Below are positions 51,746 to 61,304 of a stretch of DNA of 64,000 nt, one piece after another. Location of the stretch: positions 79,089 to 143,088 of the forward strand of contig NZ_JASJEV010000005.1 of the NCBI RefSeq assembly GCF_030067675.1. Reading direction: 5' to 3'. Both the position numbers and the translations under genes were made by a program. The DNA is from Chelatococcus albus. Its GTDB lineage: Bacteria > Pseudomonadota > Alphaproteobacteria > Rhizobiales > Beijerinckiaceae. The first letter of the stretch is position 1; the number at the start of each line of letters is the position of its first letter. Below the pieces are notes generated by a model that worked only from the letters and a program-made list of their open reading frames with translations, did not search any database and was not told where the DNA came from.

Positions 51746-54700
51746 TCAGCTTACCGGCGCCTGTTCGGCCGTCGAGTGACGCCGGCGCTTGGCAGGCTTG
51801 AGCCAGATGACGAGGTGGCGCAGGGCGACATAGAACACCGGCGTCAGGAAGAGGCCGAAGAAGGTCACCCCGACCATGCCGAACACGACCGCCGTGCCGA
51901 GCGCCTGGCGCATCTCGGCACCCGGGCCGGTCGCGACGGCGAGCGGCACCACGCCGAGGATGAAGGCAAACGAGGTCATCAGGATCGGGCGCAGGCGCAG
52001 GCGGCAGGCCTCGATCACGGCCTCCACCGGCGCCCTCCCCTGCTCCTCTGCCTGCTTGGCGAACTCGACGATGAGGATCGCGTTCTTGGCCGCGAGACCG
52101 ACGAGCACGACAAGGCCGATCTGGGTCAGGATGTTGTTGTCCATGCCCCGGATCAACACGCCGATCAGCGCCGACAGCACGCTCATCGGCACGATGAGCA
52201 CGATGGCGAGCGGCAAGGCCCAGCTCTCGTACTGCGCCGCCAGGACGAGGAAGACGAACAGCACGGCAAGCGCGAAGATGAACACCGCCGTATTGCCCGT
52301 CGCCTTCTCCTGGAAGGCGAGGTCAGTCCAAGCGTAGCCCAGGCCCGGCGGCAAGGTATCGCCCGCCAGCCTCTCCATGGCATCGAGCGAGGCACCGGAC
52401 GACTTGCCGGGCGCAGTGTCGCCCTGGATCGGCACGCTCGTGAACATGTTGTAACGCTGCACGAGCGTCGGCCCCGCCACGTCACGCACGTTGACGAGGG
52501 AACCGAGCGGCACGAGCGCCCCGGTGGCGCTGCGCACCTTGAGCTGCGTGATCGTTTCGCGGTCGAGGCGGAAGGCGGCATCGGCCTGCGCCCGCACCTG
52601 GTAGACGCGGCCGAAGACGTTGAAGTCGTTCACATAGGCCGAGCCCAGGTTGACCTGCAGGGCCTCGAATACGCTGGACAGCGGCACGTCGAGCATGCGC
52701 GCCTTCGTCCGGTCGATGTCGAGATAGATCTGCGGCGTATTGGCACCGAAGGTCGTGAAGACGCGCACCAGGTTAGGGTCCTGGTTCGCCTTGCCGATCA
52801 GGTCGCGCGAGGCCGCAAGGAGCTGGGACAGGCCGACGCCCGTCTTGTCCTGCACTTGCATCTTGAAGCCGCCCGCGTTGCCCAGACCCTGCACCGGTGG
52901 CGGCGGCACCGCGATGGTGAAGGACTCCTGGATCGACTGCAGCTTGCCGATGAGCTGCCCGGCGATGGCGTTGGCGGTGAGCCCCTGTGCGAGCCGCTCC
53001 TTGAAGGGCTTCAGGGTGGCGAAGACGACGGCGGCGCTCGACGAGGTCGTGAAGGTCGCGCCGTCGAGACCGACGATCGCCACCGCATTGGCGACCCCCG
53101 GCGTGCCGAGCGCGATGTCGCTCACGCGCTTGCCCACCTCGTCGGTGCGCGTCAGCGACGCGCCATCGGGGAGCTGGGCGACCACGATGAGGTAGCCCTG
53201 GTCCTGCGCCGGGATGAAGCCGGTCGGCACCGTCCTGGCGACGAAGGCCGTCGCCCCGACGAGCCCGCCGTAGATGCCAAGCACCACGAGGAGCACGAGC
53301 TTGCGGCCGACAAGACCGCGCACGGTGCGCGCATAGCCTCGCGCCGCCTTGTCGAAGCCTGTGTTGAAGCCGGAGGCGAAGCGTCCGCCGATGCGGGCGA
53401 TGAGCGACCTCGGCCGATGCTCCGGATCGTGGTGCTTGAGGAGAAGCGCGCACAGGGCCGGCGACAGCGTCAGCGAGTTGAAGGCCGAAATGATCGTCGA
53501 GGCCGCGATGGTGAGCGCGAACTGCTGGTAGAAGCGGCCGGAAATACCCGGAATGAACGCGGTCGGGATGAACACCGCCGACAACACGAGCGCGATCGCC
53601 ATCACCGCCGTGCCCACCTCGTCCATGGTCTCGTGCGCCGCGTCGCGCGGCGACATGCCGAGCGCGATGTTGCGCTCGACGTTCTCGACCACGACGATCG
53701 CGTCGTCGACCACGATGCCGATGGCGAGCACCAGGCCGAACAGCGTCAGCGTGTTGAGGGAGAAGCCGAAGGCCGCCATGACGGCAAAGGTGCCGACGAG
53801 CGAGACCGGGATGGCGATGATCGGGATGATCGCCGTGCGCCAGGACTGCAGGAAGACGATGACGACGAGGACGACGAGGATCACCGCCTCGAAGAGGGTC
53901 TTGTAGACCTCCTCCACCGACGCGGCGATATATTCCGTCGGATTGTAGACGATGGTGTAGTCGACGCCCTTGGGGAAATCCTTCTTCAGCTCATCCATCT
54001 TGCGGATGATGTCTTCCGAGGCCCGCAGCGCATTCGTGCCGGGGCGCTGGAAGACGCCGATCGCCACCGCTTCCTTGTTGTTGAGGTAGGAGTTGGTGAC
54101 ATAGTCCTTGGCGCCGAGCTCGACGCGCGCCACGTCCTGCAGGCGAACCAGCCTGCCTTCCGCCCCGGCCTTGACGATGACCTCGCGGAACTGCCTGACG
54201 TCGGTGAAGCGGCCCTGCGTCTGCACGGTGAGCTGGAAACGCGCGTCCGCCGGCGCGGGCTGCTGGCCGAGCGCGCCGCCGGAGACCTGGATGTTCTGCT
54301 CCTGCAGGGCGCGCACGACATCGCCGGCGCTCAGCCCGTAGGAGGAGAGCTTGTTCGGATCGAGCCACACGCGCAGCGAGTATTCACGCGCGCCGAACAC
54401 CGTGATGTCGCCCACGCCCTCGAGGCGCAGGAGCTCGTCGCGGATGCGGATCAGCGCGTAGTTCGACAGGTAGAGCTGGTCGAAGCTGTCGTCGGGCGAC
54501 AGGATGTGCACGACCATGAGGAAGTTCGGCGAGCTCTTGCGCGTCACCACGCCGAGCTGGCGCACCTCGGCCGGCAGGCGTGGCAGCGCCACTGCGACGC
54601 GGTTCTGCACGAGCACGTTCGCCTGGTCGAGATCGGTGCCGATCTTGAACGTGATCGTGAGCTGCATCGTGCCGTCGGCGGTGGAGTAGGAGGACATGTA

Positions 54701-54934
54701 GAGCATGTCCTCGACGCCGTTGATCTCCTGCTCGATGGGGGTTGCCACCGTCTCGGCCACGGTCTGGGCGTTGGCGCCCGGATAGGTCGCGCGCACGACG
54801 ATCGTCGGCGGCGCAATCTCCGGATATTGCGCCACCGGCAGGTTCACATAGGCGATGTAGCCGACGAGCAGCAGGACGATCGAAAGGACCGAGGCGAAGA
54901 TCGGCCGGTCGACGAAGAAATGGGTGAATTTCAT
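51746..54934 (-). CDS. RND multidrug efflux permease (HAE1)
   Basis: 1062 residues. Twelve transmembrane helices with two large periplasmic loops. FFVDRPIFASVLSIVLLLVG at the start, the proton-relay Asp pair in GIVVDDAIVVVENVER and the Lys in LAAKNAILIVEFAKQ are those of AcrB-type proton-driven drug efflux pumps. The adaptor gene lies upstream on the same strand; no TolC-type outer membrane gene is in view. It ends 33 nt before the molybdenum hydroxylase start. Confidence 0.95.
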   Translation of the reverse strand: MKFTHFFVDRPIFASVLSIVLLLVGYIAYVNLPVAQYPEIAPPTIVVRATYPGANAQTVAETVATPIEQEINGVEDMLYMSSYSTADGTMQLTITFKIGTDLDQANVLVQNRVAVALPRLPAEVRQLGVVTRKSSPNFLMVVHILSPDDSFDQLYLSNYALIRIRDELLRLEGVGDITVFGAREYSLRVWLDPNKLSSYGLSAGDVVRALQEQNIQVSGGALGQQPAPADARFQLTVQTQGRFTDVRQFREVIVKAGAEGRLVRLQDVARVELGAKDYVTNSYLNNKEAVAIGVFQRPGTNALRASEDIIRKMDELKKDFPKGVDYTIVYNPTEYIAASVEEVYKTLFEAVILVVLVVIVFLQSWRTAIIPIIAIPVSLVGTFAVMAAFGFSLNTLTLFGLVLAIGIVVDDAIVVVENVERNIALGMSPRDAAHETMDEVGTAVMAIALVLSAVFIPTAFIPGISGRFYQQFALTIAASTIISAFNSLTLSPALCALLLKHHDPEHRPRSLIARIGGRFASGFNTGFDKAARGYARTVRGLVGRKLVLLVVLGIYGGLVGATAFVARTVPTGFIPAQDQGYLIVVAQLPDGASLTRTDEVGKRVSDIALGTPGVANAVAIVGLDGATFTTSSSAAVVFATLKPFKERLAQGLTANAIAGQLIGKLQSIQESFTIAVPPPPVQGLGNAGGFKMQVQDKTGVGLSQLLAASRDLIGKANQDPNLVRVFTTFGANTPQIYLDIDRTKARMLDVPLSSVFEALQVNLGSAYVNDFNVFGRVYQVRAQADAAFRLDRETITQLKVRSATGALVPLGSLVNVRDVAGPTLVQRYNMFTSVPIQGDTAPGKSSGASLDAMERLAGDTLPPGLGYAWTDLAFQEKATGNTAVFIFALAVLFVFLVLAAQYESWALPLAIVLIVPMSVLSALIGVLIRGMDNNILTQIGLVVLVGLAAKNAILIVEFAKQAEEQGRAPVEAVIEACRLRLRPILMTSFAFILGVVPLAVATGPGAEMRQALGTAVVFGMVGVTFFGLFLTPVFYVALRHLVIWLKPAKRRRHSTAEQAPVS

Positions 54935-55078
54935 CGGGGTCAGCCCCTCGCGGCTGGGACGACGGCAAGAGCGGCACCGGCCGAAGAAGAGGGCGCTTCG
55001 GCGCGGAGATCGGCTCCGACTTGTTGAACTCGCGCCGATCCGGCGACCGAGGCCGCCCGGGTCGCCGCGAAGGCGCGC

Positions 55079-56227
55079 TCAGGACGTGCGCTTCGGCGGC
55101 AGGGACGTCATCTGCGGCGTGACCTTGGCCCCCGGCCGCACGCGCTGCAGGCCGTTGATCACGATGGTCTCGTCGCCCTTGAGGCCCTGGCGCACGACGC
55201 GGTAGCCATCGATGCGCGGGCCCGGCCGGACGGGACGGGCGCTCACCCCGCCGTCGTCGCCGACGACCCAGACAAGGCGACGCTCCTGGTCGGTGGCGAT
55301 CGCCTCGTCGGGAACGAGCACGCCCTGATAGGGCTTGGAGCCCGGCACCCGGACCTGCCCGAACAGACCCGGCGTGATGAACAGGTCCTTGTTGGGCAGG
55401 ATGGCGCGCACACGGACGGTGCCGGTGGCCTGGTCGACGCGGTTGTCAACGAAGTCGAGCGTCCCGACTCGCGTCGGCTCCTTCTCGTCGGTGAGCGCGA
55501 GCTTCACGCTCGACGACTTGCAGCGGTGCACGCCGTCGGCCGGGACCTCGAACGCGCGGCAATAGGCAAGGAAGGAGCGCTCGTCGACGTCGAAGTAGAA
55601 GTAGATCGGGTCGAGCGACACGATTGTCGTCAAGAGGCTCTGGTTGGCGTTGACGAGATTGCCCTCGCTGACAAGCTTGCGGCCGATGCGCCCGGAGATG
55701 GGGGCGCGGATCTCCGTGAACTCGTAGTTGAGCCGCGCCTCACGCACGGTGGCCTCCGCCCGGTCGAGCTCGGCCTTTGCCGTGAGGTAGTTCTGGCGGC
55801 GCTGGTCGAGAAGCTGGTCGGAGATGTTGCCCGTCTTGCGCAGCGACTCGGCGCGCTCGAGGTCGCTCTCGGCGAAGCTGAGCCGCGCCTGGGCAGACAC
55901 GAGCGTCGCCTCGGCCTGGTCGAGCGTCGCCCTGTACGGCCTGCGGTCGATGACGAAGAGCAGGTCGCCCTTCTTCACCACCGAGCCGTCGGTGAAGGCG
56001 ACGGATTCGAGGTAGCCCGAGACGCGGGCCCGCACCTCGACGATGTCGATCGCGTCGAAGCGGCCGGAGAAGTCATCCTGCTCGACGATTTCCTTGACGA
56101 GGGGCTTCGCCACCGTGACGGGCGGAGGCGGCGGAGCGGCCTGCGCCTTCTTCGGCTGGGCCTCGTCGCCGCACGCGCCCAGGCTCGCGAGCATGAGAAC
56201 AGGAAGAACAAGCCTGACGAAGCGCAT
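55079..56227 (-). CDS. RND efflux periplasmic adaptor (membrane fusion protein)
   Basis: 382 residues from the ATG at 56227. The lipobox LASLGAC gives a lipid anchor. A biotinyl-lipoyl half (RVSGYLESVAFTDGSVVKKG DLLFVID) and an alpha-hairpin (about 100-165) are followed by TEIRAPISGRIGRKLVSEGN LV and a beta-barrel/MP domain (TPGLFGQVRVPGSK). It connects the permease with an outer membrane channel. No regulator gene is adjacent. Confidence 0.93.
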   Translation of the reverse strand: MRFVRLVLPVLMLASLGACGDEAQPKKAQAAPPPPPVTVAKPLVKEIVEQDDFSGRFDAIDIVEVRARVSGYLESVAFTDGSVVKKGDLLFVIDRRPYRATLDQAEATLVSAQARLSFAESDLERAESLRKTGNISDQLLDQRRQNYLTAKAELDRAEATVREARLNYEFTEIRAPISGRIGRKLVSEGNLVNANQSLLTTIVSLDPIYFYFDVDERSFLAYCRAFEVPADGVHRCKSSSVKLALTDEKEPTRVGTLDFVDNRVDQATGTVRVRAILPNKDLFITPGLFGQVRVPGSKPYQGVLVPDEAIATDQERRLVWVVGDDGGVSARPVRPGPRIDGYRVVRQGLKGDETIVINGLQRVRPGAKVTPQMTSLPPKRTS

Positions 56228-56419
56228 GAACAACCCCAGAAATGCGAAATGCGGCGAAAACTCGCCGCTTTGGCGCTATATCGGGCGCATCATGGGCGGA
56301 TGACAAGTGCGCTATCGCACATGAACGCGAGCCGCCGGCGTGGCAGCGCGCGGGATTCGGCCGCTCCGCCGCCCATCGTCTTGCGCTGCCCGGAGAAGGT
56401 GTCCCTGCCCCGGGTTTCC

Positions 56420-56755
56420 TCAGTCGTACGCGATCTCTTCCCCGCGTGCGACCCAATCCTTGAACCCGCCACGATAATGCGCATGGACGTCGCAGCCGAA
56501 CGCCTGCGCCAGCGTGATCGCCTTCTCCGACCGCACGCCCGCCGCACAGGAGAAGACGAGGCGCCTGCCGCCCGCCTCGGGCAGCAGGCGCGGATCAAAG
56601 GTGGACAGCGGGAAGGACACCGCTCCGGGGATGTGCCCGGCTGCGAATTCGTGCGGTTCACGCACGTCGACAACGAGGATCGAGCCATCGGCGAGGCCGC
56701 TCTTCACCTCCTCGGCGTCGAGGTCGACGATCCCCACCTCTCCGACACCGGTCAT
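56420..56755 (-). CDS. Rhodanese-like protein
   Basis: 111 residues, a single rhodanese domain. The active-site loop is CAAGVRS with Cys70, and VVDVREPHEFAAGHIPGA and GGFKDWVARG are the flanking signatures. It could transfer sulfane sulfur or act in a redox relay. No sulfur-metabolism genes are adjacent. Confidence 0.92.
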   Translation of the reverse strand: MTGVGEVGIVDLDAEEVKSGLADGSILVVDVREPHEFAAGHIPGAVSFPLSTFDPRLLPEAGGRRLVFSCAAGVRSEKAITLAQAFGCDVHAHYRGGFKDWVARGEEIAYD

Positions 56756-56808
56756 CGAACCGTACTCCCCACCAGTTCAGCGAGCCGAAAGCTTGGCCAT
56801 ATCGGGCC

Positions 56809-58128
56809 TCACGTCAACCACCGAACGAGGGCGAGCGCCAGCGACGGGAAGGCCACAACGAGGGCGAGCCGGACGACGTCGGCCACGAGGAACGGCAGAA
56901 CGCCCTTGTAGGTCCGCGTGATCGGCACCTCCTTGGCGATGGCGCTGATGACGAAGACATTGAGGCCGATGGGCGGAGCGGTGAGGCCGATGCCCACGAC
57001 GATGAGCACCAGAATGCCGAACCAGATCGCCACCTCGTCCGTCGGCAGTCCGAACTCGAGCGCCGTCACGATCGGAAAGAACACCGGCAGGGTGAGCAGG
57101 ATCATGGCGAGCTCGTCCATGACCGCGCCGAGGACGATGTAGAAGGCGAGCAGGACCGCAACGACGGCGTAGGGCGGCAGGCCGAGGCCGCTCACCCAGT
57201 CCGCCGCCTCGGTCGGCAGCTGCGACAGGGCGAGGAAGGCGTTGAATACCTCCGAGCCGAGCAGGATGATGAAGATCATGCCCGAGGTCTCGGCGGTCTG
57301 CAGGAGGCTCTGCCTGATCTCCCGCCAGCCGAGCGTGCGCTGCGCGATGCCGAGCACCAGCATCGCCACGGCCCCGACGGCCGCACCCTCGGTCGGCGTG
57401 AAGACGCCGCCGTAGATGCCGCCGACCACGATGAGCGCGATGAGAAGTGCCGGCCACACCGCCATCAGCGACCGCATGCGTTCGGCCCCGCTCGCCTTCT
57501 CGTGCTGCGGCGCGAGCTTGGGATCGCGCCGGGTGACGACGGCGATGACGGCGCAGTAGAACAGCGCCGCGAGGATGCCGGGCACGAAGGCCGCCATGAA
57601 GAGCTTGGCGATGTTCTGCTCGGTCGAGATCGCGTAGACGACGAGGATGACGGACGGCGGGATGAGAATGCCGAGCGTGCCGCCGACCGCGATCGTGCCC
57701 GTCGCCAGGCCCGGGTCGTAGCGGAAGCGGGCGAACTCCGGCAGGGCGGCGCGGCCGAAGGTGGCGGTGGTCGCCACCGACGAGCCGCAGATGGCGCCAA
57801 ATCCCGTGCAGGCGGCGATGACCGCCATGGCGAGGCCGCCACGCAGATGCCCGACGAAGGCGCTGCCGGCGCGAAACAGCGCGGTGGCGAGGCCGGAGCG
57901 CTCGGCAAAGGCGCCCATCAGCACGAAGAGCGGAATGACCGACAGCGTGTAGTTGGCGAACTGATAGTAGGGGTTCGTCTTCATGTAGGCGAGGAACGGC
58001 CCCCAGCCGGACAGATAGACGTAGCCCGCCGCGCCGGTGACAAGCATCGACAAGCCCACCGGCATGCGCACCGCGATGAGCACGAGCATGCCGACGAAAC
58101 CGAGAATGGCGACGGAAATTCCGCTCAC
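56809..58128 (-). CDS. TRAP transporter large permease (DctM)
   Basis: 439 residues from a GTG that overlaps the small-permease stop (GTGA). About twelve membrane helices with TRAP-M motifs (AACTGFGAICGSSVATTATF GRAALPE, GTLGILIPPSVILVVYA, TPTEGAAVGA). It forms the membrane core with DctQ and moves carboxylates or related solutes using a Na+ gradient. Last in the dctP-dctQ-dctM operon. Confidence 0.93.
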   Translation of the reverse strand: MSGISVAILGFVGMLVLIAVRMPVGLSMLVTGAAGYVYLSGWGPFLAYMKTNPYYQFANYTLSVIPLFVLMGAFAERSGLATALFRAGSAFVGHLRGGLAMAVIAACTGFGAICGSSVATTATFGRAALPEFARFRYDPGLATGTIAVGGTLGILIPPSVILVVYAISTEQNIAKLFMAAFVPGILAALFYCAVIAVVTRRDPKLAPQHEKASGAERMRSLMAVWPALLIALIVVGGIYGGVFTPTEGAAVGAVAMLVLGIAQRTLGWREIRQSLLQTAETSGMIFIILLGSEVFNAFLALSQLPTEAADWVSGLGLPPYAVVAVLLAFYIVLGAVMDELAMILLTLPVFFPIVTALEFGLPTDEVAIWFGILVLIVVGIGLTAPPIGLNVFVISAIAKEVPITRTYKGVLPFLVADVVRLALVVAFPSLALALVRWLT

Positions 58129-58634
58129 GGGCGGCTCCTCAGCAGCTTGAGGCCGGTCACGACAGCGGTGACTGCGAGTACGGCGACGAGAGCGGCGCAA
58201 ATGGCGAAGACGGGGGCGAGCGGCACGCCGAGCACCATGGAGTTGGTGCCGTTGGCGAAGGTGTCGCGCGTCCCGCCGACAAGAGACCAGGCGATGAGCG
58301 CCATCGCCGCAGCGTAGACGAGGTCCCAAACGGCATCGATGGCGCGCGTCACGCGCGGGGGCAGCCGCGTGGTGAAGGTGTCGACCATGATGTTGCCGCG
58401 CAGGGCCTGGCAGATCGGCAGGAAGGCGAAGACTGACAGCGCAACGGCGATCTGCACGAGTTCGAAGTCGCCCGGAACGGCACCGTAGCCGAACCAGCGG
58501 CCGAGGACGCTCACGGTGACGAGGAGAGCGGCGGCGACGGAGAGGATGCCGCCGAGGATGGCGATGACGGAAGTGACCGCCGTCAGGGCGTCGCCCTTGC
58601 GGGCGGCGCCGGCCGTTTCAGGAGGGGGGCTCAT
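58125..58634 (-). CDS. TRAP transporter small permease (DctQ)
   Basis: 169 residues with four membrane helices. The motif VTVSVLGRWFGYGAVPGDFE LVQ and NIMVDTFTTRLPPRVTRAID are typical of DctQ. The ATG at 58634 leaves 7 nt to the solute-binding gene; the longer frame from 58685 would overlap it. Confidence 0.9.
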   Translation of the reverse strand: MSPPPETAGAARKGDALTAVTSVIAILGGILSVAAALLVTVSVLGRWFGYGAVPGDFELVQIAVALSVFAFLPICQALRGNIMVDTFTTRLPPRVTRAIDAVWDLVYAAAMALIAWSLVGGTRDTFANGTNSMVLGVPLAPVFAICAALVAVLAVTAVVTGLKLLRSRP

Positions 58635-58641
58635 GACGACC

Positions 58642-59694
58642 TCAGGAGGCCTTTTCGTACTTGGCGAGCGACGCGCGGGCCGCATCGAGGAGCTTGCCGC
58701 CGTCGAGGCCCTTGTCCTTCATCTGCTTGAGCCAAGTGTCGACCACGGGCTGGGTGGTCTGGCGCCAACGCGCCGCCTCCTCCTCGGCGATGACCGTGAT
58801 GACGTTGCCGCGCTTCCTCACCATCTCGGAAACGACGACCGCCTGCTCGTCCCACACCTTGCCCGCCATCGCCGCCGCGACGAGGCCGGAATTGGCGTCG
58901 ATCACCGTCTTCAGGTCGGCCGGCAGGCCCTCGTACTTCGCCTTGTTCATGGCGAGGATGAAAGTGGAGGTGTAGAGCGTCGGCGAGCCCGGGATCTCGG
59001 TATGGTACTTGACGAGTTCCTGCACCTTGATGGCGGGCACGACCTCCCAGGGCACGACGCAGCCGTCGATGACACGCTGGGCAAGCGATTCCGGCACCTG
59101 CGGGATCGGCATGCCGATGGCGTTGACGCCGAGTGCCTTGAGCGCCTCGCCCGCGAGGCGCGTGGGGAAGCGCAGCTTCAGCCCCTTCAGGTCGTCGAGC
59201 GTCTTCACCTGCTTGTTGGCGTGGATCAGCCCGTGGTCGTGGGCCCAGAAGCAGATGGGCTTCACCTCCCGGAACTCGTCCTTGAGATGCGCCTCTGCGA
59301 ACTCCTGGAGCGCCTGCGAATTCACGATGGCGCGCTTGGCCGGCACGAAGGGAAGCTCGAAGGTCTCGATCCCCGGGAAACGACCCGGCGTGTTGCCGGG
59401 CAGGGTCCACACCAGGTCGACCACCCCGTCGCGTGCCTGGTCGAAGAGCTGCGGGGGCGTGCCTCCGAGCTGCATCGACGGAAAGATGTCGATCTTGATG
59501 CGGCCCTGCGACTCGGCGGCGACCTTCCTGGCCCAGGGAGCAAGGAACTTCGCATGGCCGTTGGACACGGCCGGCAGGAAGTGGTGCATCTTGAGCGTGA
59601 CCTCCGGCGTCTGGCCGAAGGCGGTTCGCGCCACGAAGGGCGCGGCGACGGCGGCGCCGGCTAAGCTCAGGAACTGGCGGCGTGCGATTCTCAT
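58642..59694 (-). CDS. TRAP solute-binding protein (DctP)
   Basis: 350 residues. The N-terminus MRIARRQFLSLAGAAVAAPF has a twin-arginine-like motif, so export may be by Tat. The mature protein contains LKMHHFLPAVSNGHAKFLAP W and FPSMQLGGTPPQLFDQARDG VVDLVWTLPG, typical DctP ligand-binding segments, and WAHDHGLIHANK. The ligand is probably an organic acid; it cannot be named. First gene of the operon, with an upstream palindrome. Confidence 0.92.
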   Translation of the reverse strand: MRIARRQFLSLAGAAVAAPFVARTAFGQTPEVTLKMHHFLPAVSNGHAKFLAPWARKVAAESQGRIKIDIFPSMQLGGTPPQLFDQARDGVVDLVWTLPGNTPGRFPGIETFELPFVPAKRAIVNSQALQEFAEAHLKDEFREVKPICFWAHDHGLIHANKQVKTLDDLKGLKLRFPTRLAGEALKALGVNAIGMPIPQVPESLAQRVIDGCVVPWEVVPAIKVQELVKYHTEIPGSPTLYTSTFILAMNKAKYEGLPADLKTVIDANSGLVAAAMAGKVWDEQAVVVSEMVRKRGNVITVIAEEEAARWRQTTQPVVDTWLKQMKDKGLDGGKLLDAARASLAKYEKAS

Positions 59695-60191
59695 GGATGT
59701 CCTCCCTGGAGCGGCCTTGTCACGCCCGGCGTCTGCGGTCGGGTCGCGAGTTGGATCGACGCCTCTGATCGCCGATCCCGACAGATTGCAACGAGAAAGC
59801 CTGACGCAGCGAGTGCAAAAGCGCAGCCGGGAACACCGCCCGAAGCGCGCCCTCTGTCCGGCCGATGCTCACGACCCACGCCATCCTCCCCTCCACCGTC
59901 GCGCCCGTTGACCGGACGTCGCGAAGCGCCGAGCGGCGCGGATAATAGTTTCATTTGAAACCATTTCAATCCGCTCTGACGATCTGTTGAAGCGGGCCGG
60001 CCGCGCCGCCCGCGAGTTGGCGCCTGCCGGGGCGCTTGTGCGATTATCGCACGCATCTCTGTTTTTCGAACGACGTTAACGGTCGGCCGCAGGAGGGTCA
60101 AGGAAGCCCCGCGGCCGATCCACTGGGAGCCGGAAGGCGACATCGTGCGACAAGGGGGCGACGCCCCCTCGGGCCGCCCGACCGCGCCGGC
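59695..60191. other. Intergenic region ahead of TRAP operon
   Basis: No gene is supported. The segment 59940-59975 is AT-rich and contains a 14-bp dyad. The rest is GC-rich and carries no recognisable element; a terminator for the left-reading LysM gene may lie in 60085-60190 but no clear stem plus T-run is visible. Confidence 0.5.
59948..59961. promoter_or_regulatory. Palindrome upstream of TRAP operon
   Basis: GTTTCATTTGAAAC has 6-bp arms (GTTTCA/TGAAAC) around TT, followed by CCATTTCAA, which repeats one half-site. It lies about 255 nt before the dctP ATG and could bind a dimeric regulator of the transporter. Confidence 0.45.
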
Positions 60192-60638
60192 TCAGGCCAG
60201 CGGCGGGATGCGCAGCACCTGCCCGGGATAGATCTTGTCGGGATGGGCGAGCATCGGCCTGTTCGCCTCGAAGATCGCCGTATGCCTGGTGCCGTTGCCC
60301 CTCCCGTAGATTTCCTCGGCGATCCTCCAGAGCGTGTCGCCCTTCTTCACCGTGTACATCCTGGCTTTCGGCGTCTCCCTGATCACGGCAAGCTGCTCCT
60401 CGACCTCGGCGACGCCGATCGTATTGCCGAGCGCCAGAATGATCTTCTCGGCCTCCTCGGTCGACGCAGTCTGGCCGGAAACCTTCACCTTGTCGCCGTC
60501 GACGGTGATGCTCAGACCGTCCGCCTTCAGGCCGTGCTTCTCCACTTCCTTCTTCAGATCCTCGGCCGAGGCGGCCTTGGCCTCGCTGGCGCCGAACAGC
60601 CTTTCGCCGGCTTCCTTGATGAAGCTGAAGAGTCCCAT
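60192..60638 (-). CDS. BON-LysM protein (YgaU/Kbp-like)
   Basis: 148 residues, as in E. coli YgaU/Kbp. A BON domain (about 20-90; VEKHGLKADGLSITVDGDKV KVSG) is followed by one LysM domain (97-147; YTVKKGDTLWRIAEEIYG, ANRPMLAHPDKIYPGQVLRI P). E. coli Kbp is a cytoplasmic K+-binding protein; no signal peptide is seen here either. GGGAGCG precedes the ATG. Confidence 0.9.
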   Translation of the reverse strand: MGLFSFIKEAGERLFGASEAKAASAEDLKKEVEKHGLKADGLSITVDGDKVKVSGQTASTEEAEKIILALGNTIGVAEVEEQLAVIRETPKARMYTVKKGDTLWRIAEEIYGRGNGTRHTAIFEANRPMLAHPDKIYPGQVLRIPPLA

Positions 60639-60780
60639 GACACGCTCCCTGGTTGAAGGATCCGTTGGCGGACGGGCCATCAGGCCCCGGACCGCCACCC
60701 CGATCAAGGCGGAGCGACCGTACCCGAGGCTGCATCCTTCCGCGGCAATGCGACCGCCGCATCACGGCGAACGATCGCCC

Positions 60781-61134
60781 TCAGCTGCCGCGATAGGTCG
60801 AATAGCTCCAGGGCGAGACGAGAAGCGGCACGTGATAGTGGCCCGCCGCCTCGGCAATGCCGAAGCGGACGGGCACGACATCGAGAAACGGCGGGTCGGC
60901 GAGGGCCGCACCCTGGCTGCGAAAATAATCGGCGACGTGGAAGACGAGTTCGTACGCGCCCGGCGCCAGGGCCTCGCCGGCGAGGAGCGGTGCATCCGTG
61001 CGCCCGTCGGCATTCGTTTGCGCCTCGGCGATCAGGCGGCGGCCATCGCCGCCGAGCCGATAGAGCGCGAGCCTCATGCCGTCCGCCGGCCGACCGTTCG
61101 CCGTGTCGAGAACATGGGTGGACAGTCGCCCCAT
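60781..61134 (-). CDS. uraH: 5-Hydroxyisourate hydrolase
   Basis: 117 residues, transthyretin-like. [21 protein letters not shown] is the N-terminal signature and the C-terminal YRGS is diagnostic of the hydrolase against true transthyretin. It opens the ring of 5-hydroxyisourate produced by urate oxidation. It is divergent from puuD across a 170-nt region; the next step enzyme (OHCU decarboxylase, uraD) is not in view. Confidence 0.93.
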   Translation of the reverse strand: MGRLSTHVLDTANGRPADGMRLALYRLGGDGRRLIAEAQTNADGRTDAPLLAGEALAPGAYELVFHVADYFRSQGAALADPPFLDVVPVRFGIAEAAGHYHVPLLVSPWSYSTYRGS

Positions 61135-61304
61135 CGCATCGCCTCCGCCTCGTGCTTCCTCGCCCGTTGTACCCGAACAGCCGCGGCGGTGCGCCTCCTC
61201 TTCCGGGCGCCTCCAGCGCGATCCGTCGCGAGGGCCTTCCCTCTTGGCCCGCCCGACCGCTCCGAACTACGCTCGCCCCGACGCAGCGTCGGGGGACGGA
61301 CCGC

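Noticed and set aside
51386-55027. A 1213-residue plus-strand frame opposite the RND permease
   Set aside because: Composition is His/Arg/Glu-rich with no domain, and the minus strand holds an intact RND permease.
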